A stretch of DNA of 64,000 bases from Clostridiales bacterium (GCA_017480325.1 JAFVAY010000017.1:62001-126000); one strand, 5' to 3'; numbered from the stretch's first letter, positions 33,232 to 43,889 are shown. The notes: generated by a model from the letters alone, not told the origin. Numbers and translations: made by a program.

Positions 33232-34665
33232 ATGCATAAGTATTTCAGATCATTATTGACGGCGGTACTGTCTTTACTCATAGCCATTGCAGTCCCTTTG
33301 TCTTCGTTCGGACTTACAGCAAGAGCTGATGATAATGATATTTATAGCATCTATGGATATGCCAAGCAGGAGATAATTACCGCTCCCGACGGCAGCAAGA
33401 TCCCCGGATACGGTTTCTGTCTTGACTTAAACAGAAGTGCTCCTTATGGCGTCAATTACAGAAGAACACTTCTGTCAGAAAGCTCTTTCAGCGATGACAC
33501 AAAAATGATGCTTCTTTCCGTAATGTGCAATCTTGAGGGACTTTATTCTTATGCAAGAGAGCTTCAGGCTGAAGGCAACACGGTGGCAGGGAATTTTGCA
33601 AATTCCTACAGCACTACAAGTAATAACTTCTTCTATCAGCGTATTATCTGGGCCATAACTCATAACGAGGTTTACGGAAATGAGTTTGTCGGATCAAGCG
33701 AATATGAATACAGAGTAAGTCTTTACGGAGGTTATTCTGACGACCCGTTAAATGATCCTGCTTCTCTTTGGAATGTATTCTTTGTTCCGATATTTGATTA
33801 TCTGAGGGCAAATGCTCCTTCCTCTGATTGGGACTGCTATCTTTATATTCCTGTTGATAATAACGATCAGAGAATTCTGAGCACTCCTTTCCGCACCATT
33901 CATCCGGAAGTAACAGTAGGTAAGATCGTTGTTGACGGAGAGGGCAATCCGGTTGCTTATAACGGCGAGAATGATGAGGGCTTTAATCTTAATATCGGAA
34001 TATACGATACAGCGGCAGATATCTTCGTCTCAAATGAGACATTCTATGTAACACGGGCTGACGGCAGCATCCAGGATGTTCAGACGAATGACGAGGGAAG
34101 ATTTGATCTTACTATTGCAGGCAGAGAGACTGTAACCATAAGCGGTTTTGACAGTGAGAATTATTCAGTATATATAAGTGAAGACACAACGGGACTTGGA
34201 GATTACTGTTCATATTTAAGAATTGATTCAACGACCTCCGTCACAGTGGAAGGAGAATACTCTGTAATTGATGTTACCGAACAGGGAAGTGCAATTACAG
34301 TGGTTAACAGCTTCGTTATTCCAACCCCGGAGCCGATTCCCGTGAGTGCTCCGGTTGAGACTGAGCCTACATTACCTGATCAGATCCCGGCCACTGTTGA
34401 TTCAGTTGAGGCCACTCCCGCAGAGGTCGTCGAGGAACTGCCCGAGGAGCTTCCTGTCGAGCAGGCTGTCGACAGCGAGCAGATCGTCGACGAGGTTGTT
34501 GATACCGACGTGCTTGATGCCAACAGAGATGCCAACAATGCGCTTCCCGACACAGGCGAGGGAGTAAGTGTTCAGCTTATGACAGGACTTCTTATGATCG
34601 CTTTGTCCGGTGTGGTATTCACGTCCTCCGTCTACGTGAGACGTAAGAGCGAGAAGGGCGACTAA
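33232..34665 (+). CDS. LPXTG-anchored thioester-domain adhesin
   Basis: 477 residues. Signal peptide about 1-32 ending ARA-D. The N-terminal thioester (TQXA-type) domain has Cys63 (YGFCLDLN) and Gln146 (FYQRIIWAI), the pair expected to form an internal Cys-Gln thioester. A beta-sandwich, CnaB-like part follows (about 225-365). Then a Pro/Glu/Val-rich stalk, and sortase motif LPDTG (438-442), a hydrophobic helix and positive tail RRKSEKGD. Such proteins bond covalently to host or matrix amines. AT-rich relative to neighbours. A sortase is not encoded here. Confidence 0.78.
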   Translation: MHKYFRSLLTAVLSLLIAIAVPLSSFGLTARADDNDIYSIYGYAKQEIITAPDGSKIPGYGFCLDLNRSAPYGVNYRRTLLSESSFSDDTKMMLLSVMCNLEGLYSYARELQAEGNTVAGNFANSYSTTSNNFFYQRIIWAITHNEVYGNEFVGSSEYEYRVSLYGGYSDDPLNDPASLWNVFFVPIFDYLRANAPSSDWDCYLYIPVDNNDQRILSTPFRTIHPEVTVGKIVVDGEGNPVAYNGENDEGFNLNIGIYDTAADIFVSNETFYVTRADGSIQDVQTNDEGRFDLTIAGRETVTISGFDSENYSVYISEDTTGLGDYCSYLRIDSTTSVTVEGEYSVIDVTEQGSAITVVNSFVIPTPEPIPVSAPVETEPTLPDQIPATVDSVEATPAEVVEELPEELPVEQAVDSEQIVDEVVDTDVLDANRDANNALPDTGEGVSVQLMTGLLMIALSGVVFTSSVYVRRKSEKGD

Positions 34666-34683
34666 GCATGTCGAAAATAGTGC

Positions 34684-34712
34684 TTGCAATGTCAAACAAA
34701 GCAAGGTATAAT
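34684..34712 (+). promoter_or_regulatory. Promoter of rpmF
   Basis: TTGCAA (34684-34689), 17 bp, TATAAT (34707-34712); near-consensus sigma-A promoter 52 bp upstream of rpmF. Confidence 0.85.
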
Positions 34713-34764
34713 CGCTAAGCACGTTTGAAATAATATACCTACATGAGATGGAGGTGGAGAATAT

Positions 34765-34950
34765 ATGGCACATCCGAAGAGAAAATGGTCGAAGGCAAGA
34801 ACTTCACGTCACAGAAGCGCTTGGAAGCTTGCTGTTCCGGGTTTTGTAGAGTGCCCGCAGTGTCATCAGAAGATGCTTCGTCGCACGGTTTGCAAGAACT
34901 GCGGATATCTCGATGGTAAGGCTGTTGTTGCAGTAGGCGAAGAAGAGTAA
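34765..34950 (+). CDS. rpmF: 50S ribosomal protein L32
   Basis: 61 residues beginning MAHPKRKWSKARTSRHRSAW, with zinc-binding CPQCHQKM...CKNCGY (C+ form with four cysteines, so zinc-bound). Strong Shine-Dalgarno GGAGGTGGAG. In many bacteria a DUF177 gene precedes rpmF; none is present here, and rpmF has its own promoter and terminator. Confidence 0.95.
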   Translation: MAHPKRKWSKARTSRHRSAWKLAVPGFVECPQCHQKMLRRTVCKNCGYLDGKAVVAVGEEE

Positions 34951-34974
34951 TCCTTCCCCAAGACAGATAAACCG

Positions 34975-35008
34975 GGCGGTGTTGATAAGATTGACACCGC
35001 CTTTATTA
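34975..35008 (+). terminator. Terminator of rpmF
   Basis: GGCGGTGT (34975-34982) and ACACCGCC (34994-35001), followed by TTTATTATT. Confidence 0.85.
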
Positions 35009-35053
35009 TTGCCCTAGAAGTCCGGAAGCTGATAGATCAAGGAGAATCGGAAT

Positions 35054-36388
35054 ATGAGTAAACCTGCCGTTGCAATAGTCGGACGTCCGAATGTCGGTAA
35101 GTCTTCACTCTTTAACACTCTCTACGGAGAGCGTATATCCATCGTGCATGATACCCCGGGAGTTACCAGGGACCGTATCTATGCTACCGCAGTCTGGAGA
35201 GAGCGCGAATTCGTGATAATAGATACGGGCGGTATAGAGCCTGCCGGTGACGATGAGATATTAAAGGGTATGAGAGCCCAGGCGGAGGTGGCCATCGAGT
35301 CGGCAGACGTCATCGTATTCATGGTGGACCTTAAATCCGGAATGACGGCTACCGATAAGGAGATCGCCGCGATGCTTCGTAAGTCGGGAAAGCCCATAGT
35401 CATTGCCGTGAACAAATCCGATAAGATAGGTGACCCTCCCGCCGAGATGTATGAGTTCTATAATCTGGGACTCGGGGACAGCGATATTATTCCTATATCG
35501 GCTGCACACAGATTGGGCATCGGGGATTTGCTGGATAAGATTTTCGAGTACTTCCCCGAGGAGGATGAGGGGGAAGGCGATGACGGTAAGATCAGGGTCG
35601 CTCTTATAGGAAGGCCTAATGCCGGTAAGTCGTCTCTTACCAACAGGATGAGCGGAAGCGACAGAAGCATTGTCTCTGACGTGGCAGGTACCACGAGGGA
35701 TGCCATAGACGTGGAGATCGAGAATAAGTACGGAAGCTTCGTGCTGGTCGATACCGCGGGTATGAGAAAGAAGAGCAGGATCGAGGACAACGTTGAGAAA
35801 TACTCCATGGTGAGAGCCCTGACTGCAGTGGATAAGGCGGATGTGTGCGTCATCCTTATCGATGCGTCAGTCGGTATTACCGAGCAGGATACGAGAGTGG
35901 CGGGAGTTGCGCATGATAACGGTAAGGCCTCGATCATAGCCATCAATAAGTGGGACCTGATCGATAAGCAGACGGGGACTCTTGAGACCATGACAAAGAT
36001 GGTAAGAGAGAGGTTCTCCTTCATGGATTATGCTCCCATTATCTTCATCTCGGCCAAGACAGGACAGAGGGTTGATAAGCTGTGGGAGACTATAGTTAAG
36101 GCCAACGAGCAGTCGCAGAAGCGTCTCACCACCGGTGTGTTTAATGACATGCTTACTGAGGCGGTTGCCATGGTGCCCACTCCTCAGGATAAGGGAAAGC
36201 ATCTTAAGATATACTACGGAACTCAGGTGGCAATTAAGCCGCCGACCTTCGCGTTGTTCGTGAATGATACTGAGCTGTCGCATTTCTCGTACGAGCGTTA
36301 TATCGAGAATCAGATAAGAAGGAACTTCGGCTTCGAGGGCACGCCCATTAAGATACTTATGCGTAATAAAAAGGGTGAACAGACCTAA
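35054..36388 (+). CDS. der: GTPase Der (EngA)
   Basis: 444 residues. Two tandem GTPase domains: G1 GRPNVGKSS (about 8-16) with DTPG and NKSD, then a second G1 GRPNAGKSS (about 185) with DTAG and NKWD. A C-terminal KH-like domain follows. Der is essential for 50S subunit assembly. The full double-G structure is intact. Shine-Dalgarno AAGGAGAA upstream. Confidence 0.96.
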   Translation: MSKPAVAIVGRPNVGKSSLFNTLYGERISIVHDTPGVTRDRIYATAVWREREFVIIDTGGIEPAGDDEILKGMRAQAEVAIESADVIVFMVDLKSGMTATDKEIAAMLRKSGKPIVIAVNKSDKIGDPPAEMYEFYNLGLGDSDIIPISAAHRLGIGDLLDKIFEYFPEEDEGEGDDGKIRVALIGRPNAGKSSLTNRMSGSDRSIVSDVAGTTRDAIDVEIENKYGSFVLVDTAGMRKKSRIEDNVEKYSMVRALTAVDKADVCVILIDASVGITEQDTRVAGVAHDNGKASIIAINKWDLIDKQTGTLETMTKMVRERFSFMDYAPIIFISAKTGQRVDKLWETIVKANEQSQKRLTTGVFNDMLTEAVAMVPTPQDKGKHLKIYYGTQVAIKPPTFALFVNDTELSHFSYERYIENQIRRNFGFEGTPIKILMRNKKGEQT

Positions 36389-36485
36389 AATATTGTGCAT
36401 GTAGCCGTATATGTTATTGGCGCGTGAAGTAGTTAAATATTAAAGGCAAAAAATCGTATTTTATATTATTAACGGAGTGTCATCT

Positions 36486-38336
36486 ATGAAGATCGAGAAC
36501 ATGAGAAATATAGCGATCATCGCCCACGTCGACCACGGTAAGACTACTATCGTGGATTCGATGCTTAAGCAGGCCGGTATCTACCGCGAGAACGAGCAGA
36601 TCGTAGAGCAGGTAATGGACAGCAACGACCTCGAGAGAGAAAGAGGTATCACCATTCTTGCCAAGAATACGGCTATAGACTATAAGGGCATAAGGATCAA
36701 CGTTGTTGACACTCCCGGACACGCAGACTTCGGAGGCGAAGTCGAGCGAGTTCTTAAGATGGTCGATGCTGTTCTTCTGGTCGTCGATGCATTCGACGGA
36801 CCGATGCCCCAGACAAGATTCGTTCTTCATAAGGCACTCGAGCTTGGATTAAGACCTATCGTATGCATCAACAAGATCGACAGACCTGATGCCAGGCCTT
36901 TGCAGGTCGTGGATATGGTCCTTGATCTGTTTATCGAGCTTGGTGCCGACGAGGATCAGCTGGATTTCCCTATCGTTTATTCTTCAGGTAAGACCGGTGT
37001 CGCCTGCTTCGATCTTAAGGATTATGAATCCGGAGCGGCAAAGGATTTCTGCCCGGTCCTTGATACTATCGTTAAGTACACTCCCTGTCCCGAGGGTGAC
37101 CCCGAGGCGCCCATGCAGCTTCTGGTTTCTAATATCGACTCCGATCCCTATATCGGAAGGATCGCCATCGGAAGAGTCGAGAGAGGTACGGTTAAGCAGG
37201 GTGAGGCCTGCGTAGTCGTCAACATGGAAGAGGAAGGCAAGAGATCCGCGAGGATAGTTAAGCTTCTAAGATTCAGCGGTCTCGGAAGACAGGAGGTCAA
37301 GGAGGCTTCCATCGGCGAGATCGTATGCGTGGCAGGTATCCCGGATATCAATATCGGCGATACGCTCTGCGACTCCAATACGCCGGAGCCTCTACCCTTT
37401 GTAAAGATTGACGAGCCTACTATCGCTATGACCTTCTCTGTGAATGATTCGCCTTTCGCAGGGCAGGAGGGAAAATTCGTTACCAGCCGTCACTTAAGAG
37501 ACAGGCTCTTCAAGGAGATCGAGACTAACGTTTCCATGAGAGTCGAGGAGACCGATACTACGGAGGCCTTCATAGTAAAGGGAAGAGGCGAGCTTCACCT
37601 CTCTATCCTTATCGAGGAGATGAGAAGGCAGGGCTACGAGCTTCAGGTAAGTAAGCCTAAGGTCATCATGAAGGAGATCGACGGTGTACTGTGTGAGCCT
37701 TATGAGGATCTGGTTATCGACGTTCCCGAGGAGTTCGTGGGAGCCGTTATAGAGAAGCTCGGAAGCCGTAAGGCCGAGATGCGAAACATGCTTCCTCCGT
37801 CCAAGGGATACACAAGACTTGAGTTTAATATCCCCTCAAGAGGACTTATCGGATACCGTACCGAGTTTTTGACCGACACTAAGGGCAATGGTATAATGAA
37901 CAGCATAATCAGCGGCTATGAACCTGTGGCGGGCGAGATCGCGACGCGTTCACACGGCGTACTTGTAGCATTCGAGAGCGGCACGGCTATGACCTACGGA
38001 CTCTTCAATGCTCAGGACAGAGGAAACCTTCTTATAGGTGCCGGCACAGAGGTTTACGAGGGGATGATAGTCGGCATTAACCCTAAGCCTGATGATATCA
38101 CCGTAAACGTCTGCAAGAAGAAACATGTAACCAACATGCGTGCGGCAGGTTCAGACGATGCAATGCGTCTTACACCCCCTCTTAATTTCAGCCTTGAACA
38201 GTGTCTCGAATTCGTTGAGGATGATGAGCTGTGCGAAGTAACGCCTAAGAGCATCAGACTTCGTAAGAAGATCCTCAATACCGACCAGCGTCTCAAGGCC
38301 GAAGCTAAGAAGAAAGATGCTGTCAAAGAAACTTAA
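36486..38336 (+). CDS. typA: Translational GTPase BipA/TypA
   Basis: 616 residues from ATG 36486 (GGAG 9 bp upstream). G-domain motifs [24 protein letters not shown] and [10 protein letters not shown], then EF-G-like domains II, III and V and the BipA C-terminal domain ([19 protein letters not shown]). It binds 70S ribosomes and aids 50S assembly and growth under stress. mltG starts 20 bp before its stop in another frame. Confidence 0.96.
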   Translation: MKIENMRNIAIIAHVDHGKTTIVDSMLKQAGIYRENEQIVEQVMDSNDLERERGITILAKNTAIDYKGIRINVVDTPGHADFGGEVERVLKMVDAVLLVVDAFDGPMPQTRFVLHKALELGLRPIVCINKIDRPDARPLQVVDMVLDLFIELGADEDQLDFPIVYSSGKTGVACFDLKDYESGAAKDFCPVLDTIVKYTPCPEGDPEAPMQLLVSNIDSDPYIGRIAIGRVERGTVKQGEACVVVNMEEEGKRSARIVKLLRFSGLGRQEVKEASIGEIVCVAGIPDINIGDTLCDSNTPEPLPFVKIDEPTIAMTFSVNDSPFAGQEGKFVTSRHLRDRLFKEIETNVSMRVEETDTTEAFIVKGRGELHLSILIEEMRRQGYELQVSKPKVIMKEIDGVLCEPYEDLVIDVPEEFVGAVIEKLGSRKAEMRNMLPPSKGYTRLEFNIPSRGLIGYRTEFLTDTKGNGIMNSIISGYEPVAGEIATRSHGVLVAFESGTAMTYGLFNAQDRGNLLIGAGTEVYEGMIVGINPKPDDITVNVCKKKHVTNMRAAGSDDAMRLTPPLNFSLEQCLEFVEDDELCEVTPKSIRLRKKILNTDQRLKAEAKKKDAVKET

Positions 38337-39501
38337 AGTAGTTTTTAATATCTTCATAGTTCTCGTTCTTGTGGTGGCGTGTGCCATCATGGGAGTTTAC
38401 GTCGGATATAATTACGTCATTTCTCAGGAGGAGAGATTTACCGCTTTGGAGTCCGGGATCGAAGACGGCTCCTTCAAGGTGGATATGAACACCGAGGGAG
38501 CGATCCCCTTTGTTATCAACACTGGTGACATGACATCGGATATAGCTGACAGTCTGTATGAGGTCGGGCTTATCGATAACACTTTCATGTTCTCGTTGTT
38601 AAGTAAGGTCAACGGCTTTGACGGTGCCTATCAGGCGGGAACGCATTTCCTACTGCCGGGGCTCGACTACGACGAGATAATGTTCCTTCTGACTCAGAAG
38701 TCAGAGAGCGTCACGGTTACCTTCCCTGAGGGTATCACCTACGAGGAGATCAAGGTCAAGCTTCACGAGGCGGGGCTTACCTTCTCCGATGAGGATCTTG
38801 ACGAGTGCATGGACAGCCCTAATCTTTTTACCGACTACAGTTTCGTCTCCCAGATCGAGCTCACCGAAGGGCGCGATCACGTTCTGTCGGGCTATCTTTT
38901 CCCGGATACCTATGAATTCGATATCAATGCCAGTGCCGAGACGATAATCTCCACGATGCTTAACAATACCGAGCGTAAGCTCTACGACGAGTACTACGAG
39001 AGAGCCGCTTCGCTGGGTATGACCATGGATCAGATAATTACGCTGGCCTCGATCATTCAGGCAGAGTCCTCTAACATGACCGATATGATGTACATATCCT
39101 CGGTGTTCAGGAACAGGATGAATTCCTCTGACGAGAGTATGCATTACCTGGGCTCCGATGCTACCGTGAACTATATCAGGAGAATGAACGGACTTGATCC
39201 CGATATCATTCTCTCGGCTGACGATATATCCCTTGACAGTCCCTATAACACATATCTTTATCAGGGACTCCCTCCGGGACCTATATGTATGCCGGGAGTC
39301 GATGCTATACAGGCAGCGCTCTATCCTGAGCCTAATTCGAATTATCTTTATTTCTGTGCCGACGGTAACGGCGGTACGTTATTCGCGGTGACGCTTGCCG
39401 ATCACGAGAATAATGTCGCCATCTTCCAGGCTAACTATCAGGCTGCACTGGAGGCCGCGGCTAACCCTCCCGAGGAGACAACTGAAGGGGAGCCGGCTTG
39501 A
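38317..39501 (+). CDS. mltG: Endolytic murein transglycosylase MltG
   Basis: 394 residues. N-terminal transmembrane anchor (about 10-32), LysM-like segment (DIADSLYEVGLI), then the YceG catalytic domain. That domain contains ASIIQAESSN, in which the Glu is the expected catalytic residue (E. coli has ASIVEKE), and GLPPGPICMPG. It cleaves nascent glycan strands. The start overlaps typA by 20 bp, with AAGAAGAAAG as a weak Shine-Dalgarno. Confidence 0.9.
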   Translation: MLSKKLKVVFNIFIVLVLVVACAIMGVYVGYNYVISQEERFTALESGIEDGSFKVDMNTEGAIPFVINTGDMTSDIADSLYEVGLIDNTFMFSLLSKVNGFDGAYQAGTHFLLPGLDYDEIMFLLTQKSESVTVTFPEGITYEEIKVKLHEAGLTFSDEDLDECMDSPNLFTDYSFVSQIELTEGRDHVLSGYLFPDTYEFDINASAETIISTMLNNTERKLYDEYYERAASLGMTMDQIITLASIIQAESSNMTDMMYISSVFRNRMNSSDESMHYLGSDATVNYIRRMNGLDPDIILSADDISLDSPYNTYLYQGLPPGPICMPGVDAIQAALYPEPNSNYLYFCADGNGGTLFAVTLADHENNVAIFQANYQAALEAAANPPEETTEGEPA

Positions 39502-40763
39502 TGAAGCGCCCCGAGGTATTGTCCCCCGCAGGGTCGCCGGAGAAGCTTAGGACCGCCATCGCTTACGGTGCCGATGCGGTCTATATGTCCGGCAAGAGGT
39601 TCGGCTTAAGGACCTTCTCCGATAACTTCGATCATGATGAGATGAAGACGTCTGTTACTTATGCACACGAGCGCGGGGTCAAGTGTTATGTCACCATGAA
39701 TATCATGGGACTTGAAGCTGACCTTAAGGTTATTGACGATGAGATAGACTTCACGGCTCACGAGGCGAAGGCGGACGCCGTGCTTGTAAGTGACCCCGGG
39801 ATATTTGCCCGCGTAAGGGCTGTGGCTCCCGATCTTGATATTCATATTTCCACTCAGGCCAGTGTGACCAACAGCGGTGCATGTAATTTCTGGCACTCTC
39901 AGGGTGCGACGAGGATCGTTCTGGCACGCGAGCTCTCGCTTAACGATATCAGGCAGATCAGGGCTAATATCTCTAAGGAGCTGGAGCTTGAGGCCTTCGT
40001 TCACGGGGCTATGTGCGTGTCCTATTCGGGACGCTGTATTCTTTCCAATTACTTTACCGGACGCCGATCCAACGGAGGAGCATGCGCTCAACCCTGTCGA
40101 TGGGGTTATTCACTTATAGAGGAGAAGCGCCCGGATGAGGCCTTCCCGATAGAGCAGGACGAGAAGGGCACTTATATCCTGAGCTCCAAGGATCTTGCCA
40201 TGATCGGGCACGTGCCGGACCTTATCGAGGCCGGTATCGACAGCCTTAAGATCGAGGGAAGGATCAAGGGCGATTACTACGCTGCGGTGACGGCGAAGGT
40301 CTACCGTGAGGCGGTGGATCTTTATATGCGCGACCCTTCGGGCTGGAGAGAGGACCCCAGGTGGCCGGAGTTACTCGAGAAGCTGGTGCACCGTGATTAT
40401 GATACAGGCTTCTTCTATGGTTCGCCTTCCGAGGATGCGAAGATCGCTGAGGACAGGACATACGTCAAGCCGGCGTTCGTAGTGGCGCAGATCGCGGGGA
40501 AGCGCGAAGACGGCTCCTATATTGCAGTTCAGAAGAATAAGCTTTACAGAGGTGACGTTCTTAATGTGCTTAAGCCCGAGGGCTATGCGGAGCCTGTTAA
40601 GGTGACATCAATTACCGGTGAGGACGGAGTGGAGCTTGACAGCGTGCCTCACCCGGGAACAGTGTTCTATGTCAGATTTGATCGCGAAGAAGAGCTTCCG
40701 GAGCTTACGTTCCTGTCTCGTGACGGGGATAAGGACGGCGGCATCGCGCCTATGGCGAGGTGA
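39501..40763 (+). CDS. Peptidase U32 family protein
   Basis: 420 residues, ATG overlapping the mltG stop by one base. U32 core: LSPAGSPEKLRTAIAYGADAVY, the signature ELEAFVHGAMCVSYSGRCILSNY, and RRSNGGACAQPCRW. Cysteines in this cluster (C...C...C) may bind an iron-sulfur cluster, as in the tRNA/rRNA-hydroxylating U32 members (RlhA, TrhP). So the family name peptidase may mislead: RNA hydroxylation is an alternative role. mltG-U32 adjacency is common in Firmicutes. Confidence 0.9.
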   Translation: MKRPEVLSPAGSPEKLRTAIAYGADAVYMSGKRFGLRTFSDNFDHDEMKTSVTYAHERGVKCYVTMNIMGLEADLKVIDDEIDFTAHEAKADAVLVSDPGIFARVRAVAPDLDIHISTQASVTNSGACNFWHSQGATRIVLARELSLNDIRQIRANISKELELEAFVHGAMCVSYSGRCILSNYFTGRRSNGGACAQPCRWGYSLIEEKRPDEAFPIEQDEKGTYILSSKDLAMIGHVPDLIEAGIDSLKIEGRIKGDYYAAVTAKVYREAVDLYMRDPSGWREDPRWPELLEKLVHRDYDTGFFYGSPSEDAKIAEDRTYVKPAFVVAQIAGKREDGSYIAVQKNKLYRGDVLNVLKPEGYAEPVKVTSITGEDGVELDSVPHPGTVFYVRFDREEELPELTFLSRDGDKDGGIAPMAR

Positions 40764-40797
40764 GAGAGTAGCTTTTCGTGAGGTCTTTGTGACGGGG

Positions 40798-41991
40798 TCA
40801 GGCTTCTTCGGCAGTTGAAGTATCATCCGCAGGTCTCATGATCTTCTCCAGCATACGTGAGAAGAATACCATGAGCTTCTTGTCGAGGCCGAAGACCTTG
40901 AAGATATCCAGAATGATAATGAACACTACAGGTCCCATGAGGAAGCCGACGGCCCCCCAGATATAGACGCCCAGGGCCATCGATATCAGCATGAGAAGCG
41001 GGTGCAGATGCAGGGACTTGCCAACGATGGCGGGCTCGATCAGCCTTCTGATGACGGTCATTATCGCCATGGCGATGATAAGGATGATCACGGCCTTATA
41101 GTTATTGTTAACAGCGCAGTAGATCATGACCGGGATCATGGTGGCGGAGATGCCGAGCACCGGGAGGAAATCAAGGATCGCGGTGATAAGCGCCAGGACC
41201 AGAGCATATTCGACGCCTGCGAGATGGAAGGCGATCCATGACTCGGCCATGGTGATGATAAGAAGCAGCAGGTATCCGCCCAAGGCCCTGAACAGCGTAA
41301 CGGACAGATCGTTAATAAGCGACAGAGAGCTTCTTCTGAAGGACTTGTTGGGAACGTTCTTCATGTACATCTTCATGACGTAAGGACCGTCGCTTATGAA
41401 GTAGTAGCCGCTTAACATGATGCTGATGATAACGAAGATCCAGTAGGGAATGCTTCCCACGATGCTCCAGATGGAGCTTACGGCCTTGCTGACGATGCCG
41501 GGGATTCGTGCCACCAAATCAGCCTGAATATCCTCGATATAGGTGCTGACGCTTCTTATGAAGGAGTCCTTGATGAAGCCTCCGTTGCTCTCGGAGAGCT
41601 TGCTGATGGCGTCCTCGAGGTCGTTGATGTCCGAGACGTTCACGGCGTAGTTCTGTATGGTGTTAAAGGCTCTGGCCACCTGTCCCCACAGGGCGAAGAT
41701 CCCGTATATAGCCACAAGACAGATGAATACCAGAAGTATTACATAGATCACGATCTCGATTCTTTTACGTGCCTTTTGGAATGATCCGGGTTTTTTATAA
41801 AGCTTCGCGAAAGGCTTAGCCATGGCATGTGAGGTCTTAGCAAGAAGGAATCCTATGAGGAAGGGTACCAGGACGGACATCACCCTGGTGGCGAAGAATC
41901 CGATAAGAACGATGACCGCGGCGATCAGGAGGTATTTGATAATACCCATTACGGTGGCGCGATCTCTTATGTACCTCTCGTTGTCAGTCAC
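40798..41991 (-). CDS. AI-2E family transporter (YtvI/PerM-like)
   Basis: 397 residues with about eight transmembrane segments. The conserved C-terminal part includes LDFLPVLGISATMIPV and the glycine/proline-rich helix pair typical of PerM/YtvI/TqsA. Substrate not predictable; some members export AI-2, others ions. Overlaps the upstream membrane gene (ATGA, 41988-41991). Confidence 0.85.
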   Translation of the reverse strand: MTDNERYIRDRATVMGIIKYLLIAAVIVLIGFFATRVMSVLVPFLIGFLLAKTSHAMAKPFAKLYKKPGSFQKARKRIEIVIYVILLVFICLVAIYGIFALWGQVARAFNTIQNYAVNVSDINDLEDAISKLSESNGGFIKDSFIRSVSTYIEDIQADLVARIPGIVSKAVSSIWSIVGSIPYWIFVIISIMLSGYYFISDGPYVMKMYMKNVPNKSFRRSSLSLINDLSVTLFRALGGYLLLLIITMAESWIAFHLAGVEYALVLALITAILDFLPVLGISATMIPVMIYCAVNNNYKAVIILIIAMAIMTVIRRLIEPAIVGKSLHLHPLLMLISMALGVYIWGAVGFLMGPVVFIIILDIFKVFGLDKKLMVFFSRMLEKIMRPADDTSTAEEA

Positions 41992-42986
41992 AGGTGAACT
42001 CCTTTTATTATCAAGACCCAGACAGTAACGAAGACTGCTATTGTTAATAATAATGACAGGTTGATGCTTTTGTCAAAGGCCGGTATGTTCTCGTCGTTTT
42101 CGCTTCCCGATACCTCGAATCTTACCGCGATGGCGAAGGAGTCCAGAACTCTTATGAAGAACAGGAGCAGTACCATGCCCATGAAGAATGCCGGCAAAGA
42201 TGCGTAGAAGTAGGTGGAGCCTATATCCGCGTAGGTCTGAACCTCGAAGATATTGATACGGGACAGGGTCTGGGGAAGCAGCAGCTCCGACAGCTTCATG
42301 GAGATCAGACACAGGAAGGGAGCCCACATATTATAGGTACGGGATCTTAGGTAGCAGCACCATATACCGGTGGCGACAAGAGCCAGGACGGATGTGAAGT
42401 CCATGGAGTAAAGTGCGTAAGCCGCGATGATTACTATGTAAGCTTTGAGCCTGTCGGTGCTCTTGAACCTCGACCACAGAAAGCCGAAGAAGAACAGTGC
42501 GATGCCGAAGGCGGGAATGACTGTGTCGCTTATGACGGCGAGGATACTTCCGACCGTGGTGGCCGGATCCTGATGGAAGAACACGGGATAGATCGAGCGG
42601 CCGGAGAGCCTTAAGGTCAGGTAGGCCATGAGATTATAAAGAGGGATCCTTATAAGCATCAGAGGGATACCCGACACGAGGGCCAGGATAAGAGTGCCGA
42701 CGCCGGTATAATGTCCTATGACCTCATCGCCGAAGCCTCTCGAGAGCATGACCGAGGGAAGCACCTGAGCGCACAGAGTCATGAGTATCACGAGGAAGGA
42801 GCATCCCACGACGGATTCTGCGGGGTAAAGAAGCTCCGGATCCTTGAAGAAGCATCTTAAGGCGAGAAAAAGAGCTGTGGCGAGGGAAAGTATCATGACG
42901 GACCAGCCCCAGGTCATGATATGAGGCTTTCCGAAATTATGCTTAATTATTGCCAGTGCCGTGGGGGGTGTCTTGTTCTCGCTCAT
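41988..42986 (-). CDS. Polytopic membrane protein, unknown
   Basis: 332 residues with about nine transmembrane helices and no recognisable catalytic motif. It lies between a prepilin peptidase and an AI-2E protein, in the same direction and overlapping the latter as ATGA, so probably one operon. I could not place it in a family. Some CPBP-type proteins have similar topology, but their EE(x)3R motif is absent. Confidence 0.65.
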   Translation of the reverse strand: MSENKTPPTALAIIKHNFGKPHIMTWGWSVMILSLATALFLALRCFFKDPELLYPAESVVGCSFLVILMTLCAQVLPSVMLSRGFGDEVIGHYTGVGTLILALVSGIPLMLIRIPLYNLMAYLTLRLSGRSIYPVFFHQDPATTVGSILAVISDTVIPAFGIALFFFGFLWSRFKSTDRLKAYIVIIAAYALYSMDFTSVLALVATGIWCCYLRSRTYNMWAPFLCLISMKLSELLLPQTLSRINIFEVQTYADIGSTYFYASLPAFFMGMVLLLFFIRVLDSFAIAVRFEVSGSENDENIPAFDKSINLSLLLTIAVFVTVWVLIIKGVHL

Positions 42987-43001
42987 GCCTGTTGATTCAC
43001 A

Positions 43002-43889
43002 TCAGAAATAAAGTCCGAAGAGGTCTATATAAGGGAGCATCCTGGTCGCGAAGAAGGGCTCCATGGCAAGGTAGACTGCCGTGCCCAGAGCGAGGAATGG
43101 CCCAAAGGCCATATAATCAGGGTCCTCTGCGAAATGTATCTGTGCCTTACGCTTAGCTATCTCGCGTCTCTTGGCAGCGGGATCCTCGGCATTGGCGATT
43201 TCCTTTTTCTCCCGGGAGAGACGTACGTATTTCCTGATGGTCAGGGGGAGTGCGAAGAACAGCGCGGTGATAATGCCCACGTAGACCACGATGATAAGGC
43301 CGTAGCAGCCGGTGATGAGACCGCAGGCGGCAAGAAGCTTCATATCGCCCTGTCCCATACCCTCCTTACCGAGGAAGGTGAGGCATATGAAGTTGATAAG
43401 AAGAAGGAAGCCGCCGCCTACAGCAGCTGCGATTATGCGATTAAGGAAGGGGATGTACCACTTGACCTCCGGAGTGAACCAGACATCGTTCTCGAAGAAG
43501 TCACCGATAAGAAGAAGGACGCCGATAACTGCCAGGGCTATGGAGCACTCGTCGGGAACGATGCGATTGAGCCTATCAGACATCATGACGATCACGATAA
43601 TGGGCGTCGCGAGAAGGATCGCTATAATATGGAAGAAGTGCGGAGGCACGATGAAGGTGTCGTAGCAGAAGACCACGAAGGCCGTATAGATCGCCGCGCA
43701 GAACAGCGCTGAAAGCACTCCGTGGGGTATAAGCTTCATTCTCTTGGATAGGCGGAAATCCGGGTCCGTCTCCTTCACGCCATAGTCCTGAAGCCATTTC
43801 TCCGGGATCTTGGCGAAGACAAAGGTCTGTGCATATCCAACTACCGCTCCGCATATCGCCGCTATGACTGCAGCCGCCCAAAAGTTCAT
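43002..43889 (-). CDS. Type 4 prepilin peptidase-like (A24) protein
   Basis: 295 residues, about eight transmembrane helices. The two catalytic aspartates fit MSDRLNRIVPDEC and GQGDMKLLAACG (the GxGDxK box). The N-terminal Cys-rich methyltransferase domain of PilD is missing, so this is peptidase-only or with a reduced domain. The insertion around RKYVRLSREKKEIANAEDP is a long cytoplasmic loop. No pilin or pilus genes are in the window, so the substrate lies elsewhere. Confidence 0.85.
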   Translation of the reverse strand: MNFWAAAVIAAICGAVVGYAQTFVFAKIPEKWLQDYGVKETDPDFRLSKRMKLIPHGVLSALFCAAIYTAFVVFCYDTFIVPPHFFHIIAILLATPIIVIVMMSDRLNRIVPDECSIALAVIGVLLLIGDFFENDVWFTPEVKWYIPFLNRIIAAAVGGGFLLLINFICLTFLGKEGMGQGDMKLLAACGLITGCYGLIIVVYVGIITALFFALPLTIRKYVRLSREKKEIANAEDPAAKRREIAKRKAQIHFAEDPDYMAFGPFLALGTAVYLAMEPFFATRMLPYIDLFGLYF

